From Pseudomonadota bacterium (lineage in GTDB: Bacteria > Pseudomonadota > Gammaproteobacteria > Burkholderiales > Methylophilaceae): a stretch of 5,680 nucleotides of DNA. Location of the stretch: contig JAEWTK010000174.1 of assembly GCA_023459535.1 (NCBI GenBank), positions 1 through 5,680 on the forward strand, read 5' to 3'. The notes under the pieces are model-generated. The model searched no databases. It saw only the letters and a program-made list of their open reading frames with translations, and had not been told where the DNA came from. Each line of letters begins with the position of its first letter. The first letter of the stretch is position 1. Shown here in pieces: positions 1 through 5,680 of this stretch. Both the position numbers and the translations under genes were made by a program.

Positions 1-447
1 CTTCTGAATCGCTGCCAGATGGTGCCGCTGCAGCACATGCGCGATTTCGTGCGCCAGCACGCCGGCCAGCTCCGCCTCGTTGCGCATGTTTAGCAGCAGC
101 CCGCGTGTGATGAAGACATAACCACCAGGGGCAGCGAAGGCATTAAGGCTGTCGGTATCCAGCACGCCGAAATGCCAGACCAGGTCGGTGCGCTCAGTAT
201 GCTGCACCAGCCACCAGCCGAGCCGGTTGACGTAGGCCTGCAGTTTCTCATCCTTGACCAGCGGGGCTGCGCCCAACAGATTGGCCGCTACGCCCTTGCC
301 GATTTCCACTTCACTTTGTGTTTCCACCGGTTTCAAATCCTGAGACTTGCTGATGATGTTGCCCAGCTTTTCCAGATTGAGACCAAAGGCGTGGGCGGCA
401 GTAACCCCCAACATCAATACCAGAGCCAGCACAGTACGTTGCAGCAT
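1..447 (-). CDS. M48-family zinc metallopeptidase, secreted, C-terminally cut by window edge
   Basis: Reading the minus strand from the ATG at 447-445 gives 149 uninterrupted codons to position 1 with no stop, so the gene continues beyond the left edge. Residues 1-20 form a signal peptide (MLQRTVLALVLMLGVTAAHA) with an AHA cleavage site followed by FG. There is no lipobox cysteine, so a soluble periplasmic product is expected. The mature part contains NAFAAPGGYVFITRGLL at about residues 99-115 and then the zinc motif H133-E-I-A-H137 in AGVLAHEIAHVLQRHH. This motif and the preceding APGGY block are hallmarks of peptidase family M48 (periplasmic BepA/LoiP type). E134 is the expected catalytic base, H133 and H137 are zinc ligands, and the third ligand would lie past the edge. 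An AGGGGG Shine-Dalgarno sits 8 nt before the ATG, inside the end of the upstream SH3 gene. The start lies 2 nt after that gene's TGA, so the two are likely translationally coupled. The family is secure; substrate and subfamily are unknown, and a TPR tail as in BepA cannot be judged. Confidence 0.92.
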   Translation of the reverse strand, partial: MLQRTVLALVLMLGVTAAHAFGLNLEKLGNIISKSQDLKPVETQSEVEIGKGVAANLLGAAPLVKDEKLQAYVNRLGWWLVQHTERTDLVWHFGVLDTDSLNAFAAPGGYVFITRGLLLNMRNEAELAGVLAHEIAHVLQRHHLAAIQK

Positions 448-449
448 GA

Positions 450-1040
450 TCAGTTCCCCCTACCGAAAGTACCTGCCGAACCGGCACCAGTCGATGCCGA
501 TGTTGCAACCGGTGTGCCCAGGTATTCAACCGTTTGCGATTGCAGTTTGGCGCTGGAAGCAAAGGCTGCCGTCTCATTCCTGGCCGCGGTAAAGCTTTCC
601 ATTTTGCTTACAGCCTCGGGATTTGGCTGAGCATTCTTCAATTCCTCCTGGCCCAACCCACGCACACCGGTCGTCACCGTCACCCCGCTGCTACCGGAAC
701 GGCCGGTCGTCGCCAGATTGACCAGCGTGCTCAGCCCGTCACCACTTTTTTCCTGTGTGGCAGTCGCCGTGCCCAATTTCACAGCGGTCATTTTCAGCCA
801 GCCCTCACCGGCGCCGGACTTCACTTGCATCCAGCCGCCTTGCCGCTGGAGTACTTCCAGCCCGGTGCCTGCGGGCAGATTGACGACCGTCGTCGCATCA
901 ATGAAAGGCTGCTGCTTGAGATCAGCTGCGACGATGGTTCTGCCCGCTTCGGCCGCTTGCAATGTGGCGGCGCCAGACAGACCGAACACCAAAGCCAGCA
1001 ATGCCGGAACAAGTTGATGTAATGATTTGAGATTTATCAT
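450..1040 (-). CDS. Secreted bacterial SH3-domain (SH3b-like) protein, function unknown
   Basis: This is a 196-residue protein. Residues 1 to about 30 are a Sec signal peptide: a Lys/His-containing start, a hydrophobic core near 10-27, and cleavage near LQA-A or AEA. No lipobox and no cysteines are seen, so it should be soluble in the periplasm. Residues of about 35-90 resemble a bacterial SH3 domain: a VVNLPAGTGLEVLQ strand pair, then GGWMQVKSGAGEGWLKM, with the typical Gly-Trp and GWL positions. The segment of about 108-175 (TTGRSGSSGVTVTTGVRGLG and then a helix-prone stretch ending in VEYLG) matches no domain I can name. The last 20 or so residues are Gly/Ser/Ala/Thr-rich. The start is well supported: GAGGA lies 7 nt upstream, and the ATG overlaps the cyclase stop as ATGA. 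SH3b domains commonly bind peptidoglycan or proteins. Its position between a membrane cyclase and a periplasmic protease suggests an adaptor or ligand role, which is inference. Confidence 0.88.
   Translation of the reverse strand: MINLKSLHQLVPALLALVFGLSGAATLQAAEAGRTIVAADLKQQPFIDATTVVNLPAGTGLEVLQRQGGWMQVKSGAGEGWLKMTAVKLGTATATQEKSGDGLSTLVNLATTGRSGSSGVTVTTGVRGLGQEELKNAQPNPEAVSKMESFTAARNETAAFASSAKLQSQTVEYLGTPVATSASTGAGSAGTFGRGN
456..461 (-). promoter_or_regulatory. Ribosome binding site of the M48 peptidase gene
   Basis: The minus strand reads AGGGGG, 8 nt before ATG at 447-445. It lies inside the Arg-Gly codons (AGG GGG) at the end of the SH3-protein gene and fixes the peptidase start 2 nt after that gene's TGA. 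Confidence 0.82.
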
Positions 1041-2917
1041 TGTTTTTTCCTCGGTTCATACAAACGTACGGCTTGCGCACGACCCTTCACAGTGAAACTG
1101 CCTTTGTCTTCAAACACGAAAGGACATGCATCCCCATGTTGCAGGCAAAGCTGCATGGTGTCCTCCGACACCAGCACTCTGGCCACCCCCTTGGTCAGAC
1201 CTTCAATGCGACTGGACAAGTTTACTGTATCTCCAATCGCCGTGTAATCTTGCCGGTTGTCTGAGCCGATAAAGCCGACCACAGCCTTGCCGCTGTGCAC
1301 GCCGATGCCGATATCAAGCTCGCTGGCCAGTCCGCCTGCTTCGCTACGGAACTGCTCGAGACGTTCGCTCATTTCCAGCGCTGCCGCGACTGCCAGCAGG
1401 GCATGATCCGGCTGTTCAACCGGCGCACCCCAGAACGCCATGATGGCATCGCCGATGTATTTGTCCAGCGTACCTTGATGCTTGAAGATGGCCCCTGCTT
1501 GCAACGTAAAGTAGCGATTGAGCAATTCAACGATCTGCTCGGGGCTGCTGGTCTCGGATAGTGTGGTAAAGCCGCGGATATCGGAAAACAGCACGCTGAT
1601 CTGCCGGCTCCTGCCGCTCAGCGATTCGGTCGTTTCGCCTTTTTCCACCAGCGCCTGCACCACCCGCGGATCAAGGAATCTGCTAAAAGTCTCAACTGCC
1701 CGCTGACGCGCCTTGCGTTCATGCAGATACTCGATGGAGGCCGCTACGACATAATAAAGCCAGACGAAAATCACGACCGTCAGCAAGGGCAACAACCATT
1801 GCCAGCGCAAGACCCAGAATTGAACGAAGATCAGACCGGCTGTCGTGACAACCAATGCCAGACCCAGCCAGAAGATGCGACGATAGTGGGTAAAGGTATA
1901 GGCCAGCAAACCTAGCAGAATTGCAGCGATGACGGCCTGTACGTAGACAGGCACCCGAATCAGGGGATCATGATGCTTGAGGTTATCAATCGCCGTTGCC
2001 AGTATCTCTACCCCCGGATGAAAAGCGGTCACCGGTGTTGGCCGGACGTCATGCAAACCGTTGGCGGTAGCACCGATGATCACGATCTTGTCGGTGAATT
2101 CGTCCGCGGGGCGCTCAGGTTGCGCACGCTGAAAATCCTCGTAAATGTCGGCATAGCTGACACGCCGGTATGACAAGGCGGGGCCGTGCCAATTAAGGAT
2201 GATCTCAGCCTCTTGCGGCAAATGATCAAACTGCAGATGCCGCGCGACGGTCAGCGGCAGGGACGGCAACTGCCAGCCTGCCTCGTCGAAGTACATGACA
2301 TAACGCCGCACTACGCCATCCGTATCAACAACGGCATTGTGCGTGCCCAGCCTGCCGGTTTCCAGCATGGCCGGCAAGGGCAACACCATGGCGACCTTCG
2401 CTTGCGGGTCGGGATGCGCGCCGGGCACTGCACCCAGCAATGCGCCATGCTCGGCCAACGGTATGCCCTGCTCAGGATCGACATCTTGCAAACGCAGCAT
2501 GGGGAAGAAACTGTTGCGGCTGGCAGCGACCACCTCGGCAAAATAGGCATCGCTTTCCGGTCGCGTCAGGTCGGAGTCGCTGAACAGCACATCAAAAATC
2601 ACGGCACTGGGCTGCTGCCGCTCCAAGCCTTGCAGCAATTCAGCATGCAATGCTCTGGGCCAGGGCCAACGACCGACACTTTCGGCCAGCAGCCCGAGGC
2701 TGCGCTCATCAATATCAATGATGACGATATCAGGGTCCGGCTGGAATTGTACTTGCGAAGCATGTGCTTGATGTGCGATCAGCGCATCGGAAAGACGGTT
2801 CTCCAGCGGAGAAAAAAGCCTGAACCAGAAAATTTCTCCGAAAAAAACCAATAAAATCAGAATAGCCAGGTAATAGGCATAGCGATGTTGTCCAGAGCGG
2901 CTCATGGCTAGCATCAT
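1037..2917 (-). CDS. CHASE2-domain membrane adenylate cyclase (class III, IIIb-like signature)
   Basis: This 626-residue protein is predicted to make cAMP from ATP in response to a periplasmic cue. One N-terminal membrane helix (about 14-35) precedes a CHASE2 sensor domain (about 40-315) showing VIIDIDERSL, GRWPWPR, VIFDVLFSD and KIVIIGATANGLHD. Three further helices follow (about 324-343, 348-370 and 372-394), then a linker helix (about 395-430). The cytoplasmic cyclase domain spans about 437-620. All expected catalytic residues are visible: metal-binding D446 (LFSDIRGF) and D490 (YIGDAIMAFWG), adenine-selecting K486 (LDKYIGD), T559, and the transition-state pair N566 and R570 (TVNLSSR). Lys rather than Glu at 486 argues for adenylate rather than guanylate cyclase. 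Thr seven residues before N566, instead of Asp, is the class IIIb pattern. Length and order are normal for CHASE2 cyclases. The start is uncertain: Met1, Met2 and Met5 are all possible and none has a clear Shine-Dalgarno. It is the first gene of the minus-strand cluster. The ligand is unknown. Confidence 0.95.
   Translation of the reverse strand: MMLAMSRSGQHRYAYYLAILILLVFFGEIFWFRLFSPLENRLSDALIAHQAHASQVQFQPDPDIVIIDIDERSLGLLAESVGRWPWPRALHAELLQGLERQQPSAVIFDVLFSDSDLTRPESDAYFAEVVAASRNSFFPMLRLQDVDPEQGIPLAEHGALLGAVPGAHPDPQAKVAMVLPLPAMLETGRLGTHNAVVDTDGVVRRYVMYFDEAGWQLPSLPLTVARHLQFDHLPQEAEIILNWHGPALSYRRVSYADIYEDFQRAQPERPADEFTDKIVIIGATANGLHDVRPTPVTAFHPGVEILATAIDNLKHHDPLIRVPVYVQAVIAAILLGLLAYTFTHYRRIFWLGLALVVTTAGLIFVQFWVLRWQWLLPLLTVVIFVWLYYVVAASIEYLHERKARQRAVETFSRFLDPRVVQALVEKGETTESLSGRSRQISVLFSDIRGFTTLSETSSPEQIVELLNRYFTLQAGAIFKHQGTLDKYIGDAIMAFWGAPVEQPDHALLAVAAALEMSERLEQFRSEAGGLASELDIGIGVHSGKAVVGFIGSDNRQDYTAIGDTVNLSSRIEGLTKGVARVLVSEDTMQLCLQHGDACPFVFEDKGSFTVKGRAQAVRLYEPRKKQ
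1048..1052 (-). promoter_or_regulatory. Ribosome binding site of the SH3-protein gene
   Basis: The minus strand reads GAGGA followed by a 7-nt A-rich spacer (AAAAACA) and then ATG at 1040-1038. The site lies within the last codons of the cyclase gene and supports the ATGA-overlap start, hence translational coupling. Confidence 0.85.
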
Positions 2918-3045
2918 ACTCTGTGTTTTTGGCGATTTTCCAGCATGAAATCAGTGATTCTTTACCGGACGCCCCTTCCATAGCGGCGCGTTTGCTCTTA
3001 TTATCTGCCGCATCCTCCATTAAATAGTCACTCCGGCTAAACTGA
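2918..3045. promoter_or_regulatory. Divergent intergenic region between the cyclase cluster and topA
   Basis: This is the only sizeable non-coding stretch in the window and lies between two genes pointing away from each other. It should therefore hold promoters for both topA and the cyclase-SH3-M48 cluster. I see no convincing long open frame of its own, no terminator and no strong operator palindrome. It is moderately AT-rich near 2919-2965 and 2997-3030. Confidence 0.75.
2976..3004 (+). promoter_or_regulatory. Candidate sigma-70-type promoter for topA (weak)
   Basis: TATTAT at 2999-3004 matches the -10 consensus at 5 of 6 positions. TTCCAT at 2976-2981, 17 bp upstream, is a poor -35 with 3 of 6 matches. 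A start near 3011 would give a leader of about 35 nt before the topA ATG. This is pattern matching only. Confidence 0.3.
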
Positions 3046-5640
3046 ATGTCAAAACTGCTGATCGTTGAATCACCCTCAAAAGCCAAAACGCTGAAAAAGT
3101 ATTTGGGCAAGGATTTTGAAGTGCTCGCTTCTTATGGCCATGTACGCGACCTCATACCGAAATCAGGTGCGGTCGATACCGAACATGACTTTGCCATGAA
3201 ATATGAAGTGATCGACCGCAACGCCCGGCACGTCGACGCCATCGCTAAAGCCGTCAAACAGGCCGATGCCATCTATCTGGCAACCGACCCGGACCGCGAA
3301 GGAGAAGCGATCTCCTGGCATATCGCCGAGATCCTGAAGAACAAGAAGCTGATCAAGGACAAGATTCTCAAGCGCGTGGTGTTTCACGAGATCACCAAGA
3401 GCGCAGTCAATGAAGCCATCGCCTCACCTCGCGATATCTCCATGCCGCTGGTCAATGCCCAGCAGGCGCGCCGCGCGCTGGATTACCTGGTGGGCTTCAA
3501 CCTGTCGCCGTTGCTTTGGAAAAAGATTCGCCGCGGCCTCTCTGCCGGACGTGTGCAAAGCCCGGCACTACGATTGATCGTTGAACGCGAGCTGGAAATC
3601 GAGGCCTTCAAAAGCCAGGAGTACTGGACCATCCATCTGGAATCGCGCAAGAACCAGCAAGCCTTCGGCGCCAAGCTGTTTCAACTCGATGGCCAGAAAG
3701 TCGAACAGTTCAGCATCACCAGCCACGACCAGCAGCAGGAAGTTGTCGGCAAGCTGCTGATTGCCAGCGCAGGCAAAGCCACAGTCTCGCGCGTCGAGAA
3801 AAAGCAGAAAAGCCGCAGCCCGGCAGCGCCTTTCACGACATCGACCCTGCAGCAGGAGGCCGTACGCAAACTCGGCTTTACCACCAGCCGCGCCATGCGT
3901 ATCGCCCAGCAGTTATACGAAGGCATCGATGTCGGCGGCGGTACGGTCGGCCTCATCACCTATATGCGTACCGACTCTTTCAGCCTTGCTGCCGAAGCCG
4001 TCGCGCAAATACGCGACTACATCCGCAAGAATTTCGAGCAGGAATACCTGCCTCGCGCACCAATCGCCTACAAGACCAAGGCCAAGAACGCGCAGGAGGC
4101 ACACGAGGCGATACGCCCGACCGATATCAACCGCACGCCTGCCAGCGTGCGCGCCTTCCTCACCGACGAGCAGTTCAAGCTCTATGAAATGATCTGGAAG
4201 CGCGCGCTGGCCTGCCAGATGACTCAAGCCAAATTCGATGCCGTCAGCGTTGACCTTGCGGTTGGCACCGATGCCAACCTGTTCCGCGCCACCGGCCAGA
4301 CCATGGTATTTCCCGGCTTTATCGCGGTTTACATGGAAGGCATAGACGACGAGGAAGAAGAGAACGAGAGCAAGCTGCCGATACTAGAGACCGGCGAAGT
4401 GCTGGATGTCAGCAAGATTTTCGGTGACCAGCATTTCACCGAACCGCCGCCAAGATATTCCGAAGCCAGCCTGGTCAAGGTGCTGGAGGAATACGGCATC
4501 GGCCGCCCATCAACCTACGCGAGCATCATTTCCACCCTGCAGGACCGTGAATATGTGCTGCTGGACAAAAAACGCTTCACGCCGACCGATGTCGGCCGCG
4601 TAGTCAACAAGTTCCTCACGCAGCATTTCACCCGCTACGTCGATTACGGCTTCACCGCCAACCTGGAAAACGAACTGGATGAAATCGCCGAAGGCGGCCG
4701 TGACTGGATACCGGTGCTCGACGAATTCTGGCAAGGTTTTAATCAGCAGGTGAAGGACAAGGCCAACATCGACCGCGCTGACATGACGCATGAGCTAACC
4801 GGCGAAGACTGCCCGAAATGCGGCAAACCATTGAGCAAGCGCTTGGGCAAATACGGCATGTTTATCGGCTGTACTGGCTATCCGGCCTGCGACTATATTC
4901 GCAACACCAATGAAGGGCTGGCACCTGCCGAGCCCAAGCTGATTGGCACCGACGCAACAACCGGCAAGGATATCCTGTTGCTGAACGGCCCCTATGGGCC
5001 TTACCTGCAGCTCGGCATGCCGGTGGAAGGCGAAAAGAAAAAACCCAAACGCGTCAGTATCCCGAAGGATATCCCGCTGGCCGATGTCGACATGACGGTG
5101 GCGCAGAAACTCATCGACCTGCCACGCGACTTGGGCCAGCATCCGGAAACCGGCAAAAAAATCGTCGCCAACATCGGCCGCTTTGGCCCCTATGTCAATC
5201 ACGATGGCAAGTTCAAATCCATTCCCAAATCGGACAATGTGTTTGACATCGACCTCGCCCGCGCCGTCGAACTGCTGGCGCAGGCCAACAGTGGTCCGGC
5301 GCCGATTAAAGAGCTGGGTGAACATCCCACTGCCGGCGGAGCGATTGCCGTCTATTCCGGTCGCTATGGACCTTATGTGCAGCATGGCAAGGTCCGGGCA
5401 ACCTTGAGCAAAAGCCAGGAACCGGAATCGCTAACACTGGAAGAAGCGCTGGAACTGATTGCTGCCAAGGCGGCAAAAGAGACGCCGGCCAAAAAGACGA
5501 CCGCGAAAAAAGCACCCGCCAAAAAAGCAGCCGCAAGCAAGGCGGCGGCGGCGAAAAAGCCTGCAGCTAAAAAGACGGCAACCAAAAATGCGGTCAAGAA
5601 AACAGCCGCAAGCAAATCGACCAAAGCTGCCGGCAAGTAA
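3046..5640 (+). CDS. topA: DNA topoisomerase I (type IA, omega protein)
   Basis: This complete 864-residue enzyme relaxes negative supercoils by cutting and passing single strands. The TOPRIM domain at about 1-120 opens with SKLLIVESPSKAKTLKKYLG, giving E8 as the catalytic Glu, and carries the metal triad D81-P-D83-R-E85. Conserved core blocks follow: RRALDYLVGF (142-151), SAGRVQSPALRLIVERE (166-182), and YMRTDS with nucleophile Y306 and R308. EAHEAIRPT (351-359) and GIGRPSTYASII (484-495) are also typical. The C-terminal part has one zinc finger (C589, C592, C609, C615), where E. coli TopA has three. Three GPY-type repeats then follow, near 647-657 (NGPYGPYLQLG), 710-721 (GRFGPYVNH) and 771-781 (GRYGPYVQHG). 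A Lys/Ala-rich basic tail covers about 808-864. An in-frame TGA lies immediately before the ATG, so the start cannot move upstream; the Shine-Dalgarno is weak. The gene is divergent from the cyclase cluster and ends just before a strong terminator. Confidence 0.98.
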   Translation: MSKLLIVESPSKAKTLKKYLGKDFEVLASYGHVRDLIPKSGAVDTEHDFAMKYEVIDRNARHVDAIAKAVKQADAIYLATDPDREGEAISWHIAEILKNKKLIKDKILKRVVFHEITKSAVNEAIASPRDISMPLVNAQQARRALDYLVGFNLSPLLWKKIRRGLSAGRVQSPALRLIVERELEIEAFKSQEYWTIHLESRKNQQAFGAKLFQLDGQKVEQFSITSHDQQQEVVGKLLIASAGKATVSRVEKKQKSRSPAAPFTTSTLQQEAVRKLGFTTSRAMRIAQQLYEGIDVGGGTVGLITYMRTDSFSLAAEAVAQIRDYIRKNFEQEYLPRAPIAYKTKAKNAQEAHEAIRPTDINRTPASVRAFLTDEQFKLYEMIWKRALACQMTQAKFDAVSVDLAVGTDANLFRATGQTMVFPGFIAVYMEGIDDEEEENESKLPILETGEVLDVSKIFGDQHFTEPPPRYSEASLVKVLEEYGIGRPSTYASIISTLQDREYVLLDKKRFTPTDVGRVVNKFLTQHFTRYVDYGFTANLENELDEIAEGGRDWIPVLDEFWQGFNQQVKDKANIDRADMTHELTGEDCPKCGKPLSKRLGKYGMFIGCTGYPACDYIRNTNEGLAPAEPKLIGTDATTGKDILLLNGPYGPYLQLGMPVEGEKKKPKRVSIPKDIPLADVDMTVAQKLIDLPRDLGQHPETGKKIVANIGRFGPYVNHDGKFKSIPKSDNVFDIDLARAVELLAQANSGPAPIKELGEHPTAGGAIAVYSGRYGPYVQHGKVRATLSKSQEPESLTLEEALELIAAKAAKETPAKKTTAKKAPAKKAAASKAAAAKKPAAKKTATKNAVKKTAASKSTKAAGK
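5467..5637 (+). repeat. Lys/Ala-rich low-complexity tail of topA (histone H1-like)
   Basis: Codons 808-864 encode about 57 residues dominated by Lys, Ala, Thr and Pro, with recurring AKK/PAKK units such as PAKKTTAKKAPAKKAAA. The DNA carries repeated AAAAAG and AAAAAAG runs. One exact 13-base repeat, cagccgcaagcaa, occurs at 5528-5540 and 5603-5615. Basic tails of this kind in type IA topoisomerases are known to bind DNA and aid processivity; that role is assumed here from the family. Repeat number is likely to vary between strains. Confidence 0.85.
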
Positions 5641-5649
5641 TCGCCCACT

Positions 5650-5676
5650 AAAAAAGCGGCTGATAGCCGCTTTTTT
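5650..5676 (+). terminator. Intrinsic terminator of topA
   Basis: A perfect inverted repeat has a 12-bp stem (AAAAAAGCGGCT pairing with AGCCGCTTTTTT) and a 3-nt GAT loop. The GC-rich half of the stem is followed by six T residues. It starts 10 nt after the topA stop. The flanking A6 and T6 tracts mean it could also stop transcription arriving from the right on the minus strand. Confidence 0.93.
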
Positions 5677-5680
5677 ATGC

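Noticed and set aside
534..1022. A 162-codon plus-strand open frame opposite the SH3-protein gene
   Set aside because: It is antisense to a gene with a signal peptide, SH3b features and a good ribosome site, and it shows no domain of its own.
2186..2854. A 222-codon open frame on the plus strand opposite the cyclase CHASE2 region
   Set aside because: It lies fully antisense to a well-supported domain-bearing gene, and its translation is Gln/Arg/His-rich with no recognisable motif. It is a shadow frame.
2918..3045. Possible CRP (cAMP receptor) operator in the intergenic region, which would give feedback on the cyclase
   Set aside because: I found isolated GTGA half-sites but no TGTGA-N6-TCACA-like pairing on either strand.
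3021..3045. Possible short leader peptide ending in the TGA that abuts the topA ATG
   Set aside because: A TAG at 3025-3027 is in the same frame, leaving no start codon and only a few codons between the two stops.
2730..3110. A 126-codon minus-strand open frame spanning the intergenic region
   Set aside because: It overlaps both the cyclase N-terminus in another frame and the topA start, has no motif, and would require antisense overlap with topA's TOPRIM codons.
4795..5385. A 196-codon minus-strand open frame inside topA
   Set aside because: It covers the zinc-finger and repeat region of topA on the opposite strand, and no motif is visible. It is explained by codon bias of the real gene.
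5505..5530. AAAAAAG runs as possible programmed -1 frameshift sites in the topA tail
   Set aside because: The heptamers start at codon position 1 rather than in the X XXY YYZ register, no stimulatory hairpin is evident before the stop, and the runs are explained by Lys-Lys-Ala codons.

Overview
The window looks like chromosomal DNA from a Gram-negative proteobacterium, most likely a betaproteobacterium (a Nitrosomonadales/Methylophilales-type lineage is my guess). The evidence is the moderate GC content, Sec signal peptides on two envelope proteins, and the protein style of the topoisomerase and CHASE2 cyclase. The taxonomic placement is recognition-based inference; no search was run. I see no mobile element, CRISPR array, tRNA or rRNA, and no composition shift that suggests recent transfer.

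The layout is two divergent transcription units separated by a 128-bp spacer (2918-3045). To the left, on the minus strand, is a compact three-gene cluster: a membrane CHASE2-class III adenylate cyclase (2917-1037), a secreted SH3-domain protein of unknown function (1040-450), and a secreted M48-family zinc metallopeptidase (from 447, running off the left edge). The first junction is a 4-nt ATGA overlap and the second a 2-nt gap. Each downstream gene has a good Shine-Dalgarno inside the end of the preceding gene, so the three are almost certainly co-transcribed and probably translationally coupled. The products place a periplasmic sensor with cytoplasmic cAMP output next to two periplasmic proteins, one possibly peptidoglycan- or protein-binding and one proteolytic. 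A shared envelope-monitoring role is a reasonable but unproven idea.

To the right, on the plus strand, is topA (3046-5640), a complete DNA topoisomerase I. It has all the catalytic residues, one four-cysteine zinc finger, three GPY-type C-terminal repeats and a lysine/alanine-rich basic tail. It is followed by a strong intrinsic terminator at 5650-5676.

Most of the window is ordinary housekeeping or signalling content. The part most worth a second look is the cyclase-SH3-M48 cluster, whose joint function I cannot name.
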